Shown in pieces: positions 41,761 through 43,178 of a stretch of DNA of 43,178 nucleotides. The DNA comes from Metapseudomonas boanensis. GTDB lineage: Bacteria; Pseudomonadota; Gammaproteobacteria; Pseudomonadales; Pseudomonadaceae. The stretch is taken from assembly GCF_018704125.1 (NCBI RefSeq), contig NZ_JAGTIS010000025.1, positions 1-43,178 of the forward strand, read 5' to 3'. Every line of letters begins with the position of its first letter. Position 1 is the first letter of the stretch. The translations under genes and the position numbers were made by a program. The notes under the pieces were generated by a model. That model made no database searches. It saw only the letters and a list, made by a program, of their open reading frames with translations, and had not been told where the DNA came from.

Positions 41761-42909
41761 ATGAGCCTACTCGAATACGCAATCGACCTGACCCGGGATC
41801 TGGTCAGGTTCGACACCACGAACCCACCCGGCAATGAGGGGCGCTGTGCCGAGTTTCTGGCTGAGTTATTGGAGAGGGAGGGATTCAGCGTCACTCTGCA
41901 TGAGCTGGAACCAGATCGAGCGAGCCTGGTGGCGTATCTGGGCAACGGTCGCGGTCGCCCGCTCTGTTTCACCGGCCACCTGGATACCGTGCCTCTTGGC
42001 AAGGCAACCTGGTCGGTCGATCCGTTCGCCGGAGAGATCCGGGACGGAAAGTTGTACGGACGTGGCAGCAGCGACATGAAGGCCGGAGTCGCGGCCTTCA
42101 TTACCGCTGCACTGGAAGAGCGAGAGTCAATCGTAAACAGCAGTGGTGTTGTGCTGGTCCTCACGGCCAGCGAGGAAACTGGCTGCCAGGGCGCTATGGC
42201 CCTGGTGCGCGATGGCGTCGATCAACACAATGCCGGCGCGATCATCGTGGGGGAGATGACCGCCAACTACCCCTTGATCGGCCATAAGGGCGCCCTTTGG
42301 CTCAAGCTCACCGCCTACGGCAAAAGTGCCCATGGCTCGATGCCAGAGAAGGGCGACAACGCGCTCTACAAGGCTGGGCGCGCACTGCAGAGGATCCAAG
42401 GCTATCAAGTGCCGGCGCCGCGCCACGCCATTCTGGGCGCAGCCACCATCAGCGCGGGCACCCTGCACGCAGGTAGCAGCATCAACGTGGTACCGGACCA
42501 TGCCGAGCTGTGCGTCGATATCCGCACCCTGCCCGGCATGTCCCACCCCGCCACCGCTGCAGCGCTGGTTGCCGAGCTGAGTCCCGACATCGCAGAGGCA
42601 ACCCCGGTACTCGACCTGCCAGGTGTATTCACCGACATCGACGCTCCTTGGGTAGCGACGGTGTACCGCATCGTCGAGGAAGAAACCGGAATACGCCCTG
42701 AGCCCAGAGGCGCTAGTTACTTCACCGACGCCTGCGCATTGCAGCATGCCCATCCGGGCGTGCCTATGGTCATCCTCGGGCCGGGCACCCCTGAGATGGC
42801 CCACCAGGCAGATGAGTACTGCGAAGTTCCCCGCATCGAGGAAGCCGTAAGGTTGTATCGTCGGCTGATTACCGATTGGTGTGCCGAGGATGGAAGGCAC
42901 CCAGACTGA
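41761..42909 (+). CDS. M20-family amidohydrolase (ArgE/DapE type)
   Basis: The 382-residue zinc enzyme has likely metal ligands in GHLDTVP (His73, with Asp75), SSDMKAG (Asp105), SEETG (Glu138/Glu139), GEMT (Glu165) and AHQADE (His348). A lid/dimer domain lies at about 180-290 and contains KSAHGSMPEKGDNA. ArgE (acetylornithine deacetylase) and DapE (succinyl-diaminopimelate desuccinylase) are the nearest named relatives. Pseudomonas has separate arg and dap genes for those steps, so this member probably hydrolyses another N-acylated or carbamoylated amino compound. It is co-transcribed with the triple-RidA gene. A GGGAG ribosome site precedes the ATG. Confidence 0.9.
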   Translation: MSLLEYAIDLTRDLVRFDTTNPPGNEGRCAEFLAELLEREGFSVTLHELEPDRASLVAYLGNGRGRPLCFTGHLDTVPLGKATWSVDPFAGEIRDGKLYGRGSSDMKAGVAAFITAALEERESIVNSSGVVLVLTASEETGCQGAMALVRDGVDQHNAGAIIVGEMTANYPLIGHKGALWLKLTAYGKSAHGSMPEKGDNALYKAGRALQRIQGYQVPAPRHAILGAATISAGTLHAGSSINVVPDHAELCVDIRTLPGMSHPATAAALVAELSPDIAEATPVLDLPGVFTDIDAPWVATVYRIVEEETGIRPEPRGASYFTDACALQHAHPGVPMVILGPGTPEMAHQADEYCEVPRIEEAVRLYRRLITDWCAEDGRHPD

Positions 42910-43052
42910 CTTTCAAGCCTGCAGGTCAGCCATCTCATCGCACGAGTCGTGAACCAGCCAGCAGAATAGCGGCACGTGTGGATTGTCAGGTACTCCTTCT
43001 GACTGGGGGCCACAGCTCTCGCGTGCGCAGATGTTTTCCCGTGCCCAAAGAC

Positions 43053-43086
43053 AAACCCCCGACACGCCTGGGCGTATCGGGGGTTT
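43053..43086 (-). terminator. Terminator of the ribosomal RNA operon
   Basis: The ten-base perfect stem AAACCCCCGA (43053-43062) / TCGGGGGTTT (43077-43086) has further pairing ACGC/GCGT inside. It lies just beyond the 3' end of 5S rRNA on the minus strand and is followed there by a T-rich TTTGTCTTTG run. It also faces the end of the M20 gene. Confidence 0.85.
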
Positions 43087-43096
43087 GGGATAGGAG

Positions 43097-43178
43097 CTTG
43101 ACGATGACCTACTCTCACATGGAGAAGCTCCACACTACCATCGGCGATGCGTCGTTTCACTACTGAGTTCGGGATGGG
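43097..43178 (-). rRNA. rrf: 5S ribosomal RNA, 3' part (cut by window edge)
   Basis: The complement contains CCCGAACTCAGTAGTGAAAC, GACGCATCGCCGATGGTAGT and CATGTGAGAGTAGGTCATCG, ending TCAAGC. This is the Pseudomonas 5S sequence from about base 38 to its end. The first 38 or so bases and the 23S/16S genes lie beyond the right edge. Confidence 0.97.

Overview
The window is chromosomal DNA of a high-GC Pseudomonas, probably of the P. aeruginosa / P. resinovorans side of the genus. This rests on the Pseudomonas-type 5S rRNA at the right edge, the codon usage, and a gene order that follows P. aeruginosa PAO1 PA0291 to PA0265: oprE-type porin, desA, PAS-GGDEF-EAL protein, oscA-like gene, sbp-cysT-cysW-cysA and gabT-gabD. 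I worked by reading only; no database search was run.

Layout. (1) 1-9437, minus strand: one half of a type VI secretion locus, transcribed tssB-tssC-tssK-tssL-OmpA/TagL-like-hcp-clpV-vgrG, with vgrG cut by the window edge. The genes for TssA, E, F, G, J and M are not here and should lie further left. (2) 9438-10000: non-coding boundary with a large palindromic repeat. (3) 10001-16095: a PAS-GGDEF diguanylate cyclase, an HlyD/DUF2955 efflux pair with a divergent LysR regulator, a 68-residue exported protein and an OprD-family porin. (4) 16284-19543: phospholipid desaturase DesA and a divergent membrane PAS-GGDEF-EAL protein. (5) 19684-23887: sulfate uptake genes oscA, sbp, cysT, cysW and cysA. 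(6) 24046-29082: an unrecognised exported protein, an Mpo1-like membrane protein, a Crp/Fnr regulator, and an AraC regulator / di-iron desaturase / rubredoxin group. (7) 29101-35313: a passenger-less autotransporter barrel, a DMT exporter, a LysR regulator, a TetR / SDR / GST-kappa-like isomerase group and a REC-HDOD protein. (8) 35627-38528: gabT and gabD for GABA breakdown. (9) 38808-43178: tRNA-Arg(CCG), a broken LysR fragment, a LysR / triple-RidA / M20 amidohydrolase group, and the 3' end of a ribosomal RNA operon (5S, minus strand).

How it works together. Several regulator/target pairs carry visible candidate operators. These are the AraC/desaturase pair (an 11-bp direct repeat with 21-bp spacing), the TetR/SDR pair (two AACG-N2-CGTT palindromes), the LysR/RidA pair (two palindromes), desA (a 17-bp palindrome) and oscA-sbp (an AT-rich 9-bp inverted repeat). 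Interspersed palindromic repeats sit in many gaps, including one with 15-bp perfect arms between sbp and cysT.

The most unusual item is the 399-residue protein at 40530-41729. It consists of three RidA domains in tandem, all apparently without the catalytic arginine, and it is followed by an ArgE/DapE-type hydrolase. Together with its LysR regulator it looks like an uncharacterised metabolic or detoxification operon. Other items worth a second look are the short-chain dehydrogenase with Phe in place of the catalytic Tyr, the autotransporter with no passenger, and a MITE-like element between the desaturase and its presumed rubredoxin partner. No CRISPR array, prophage or transposase gene was seen.
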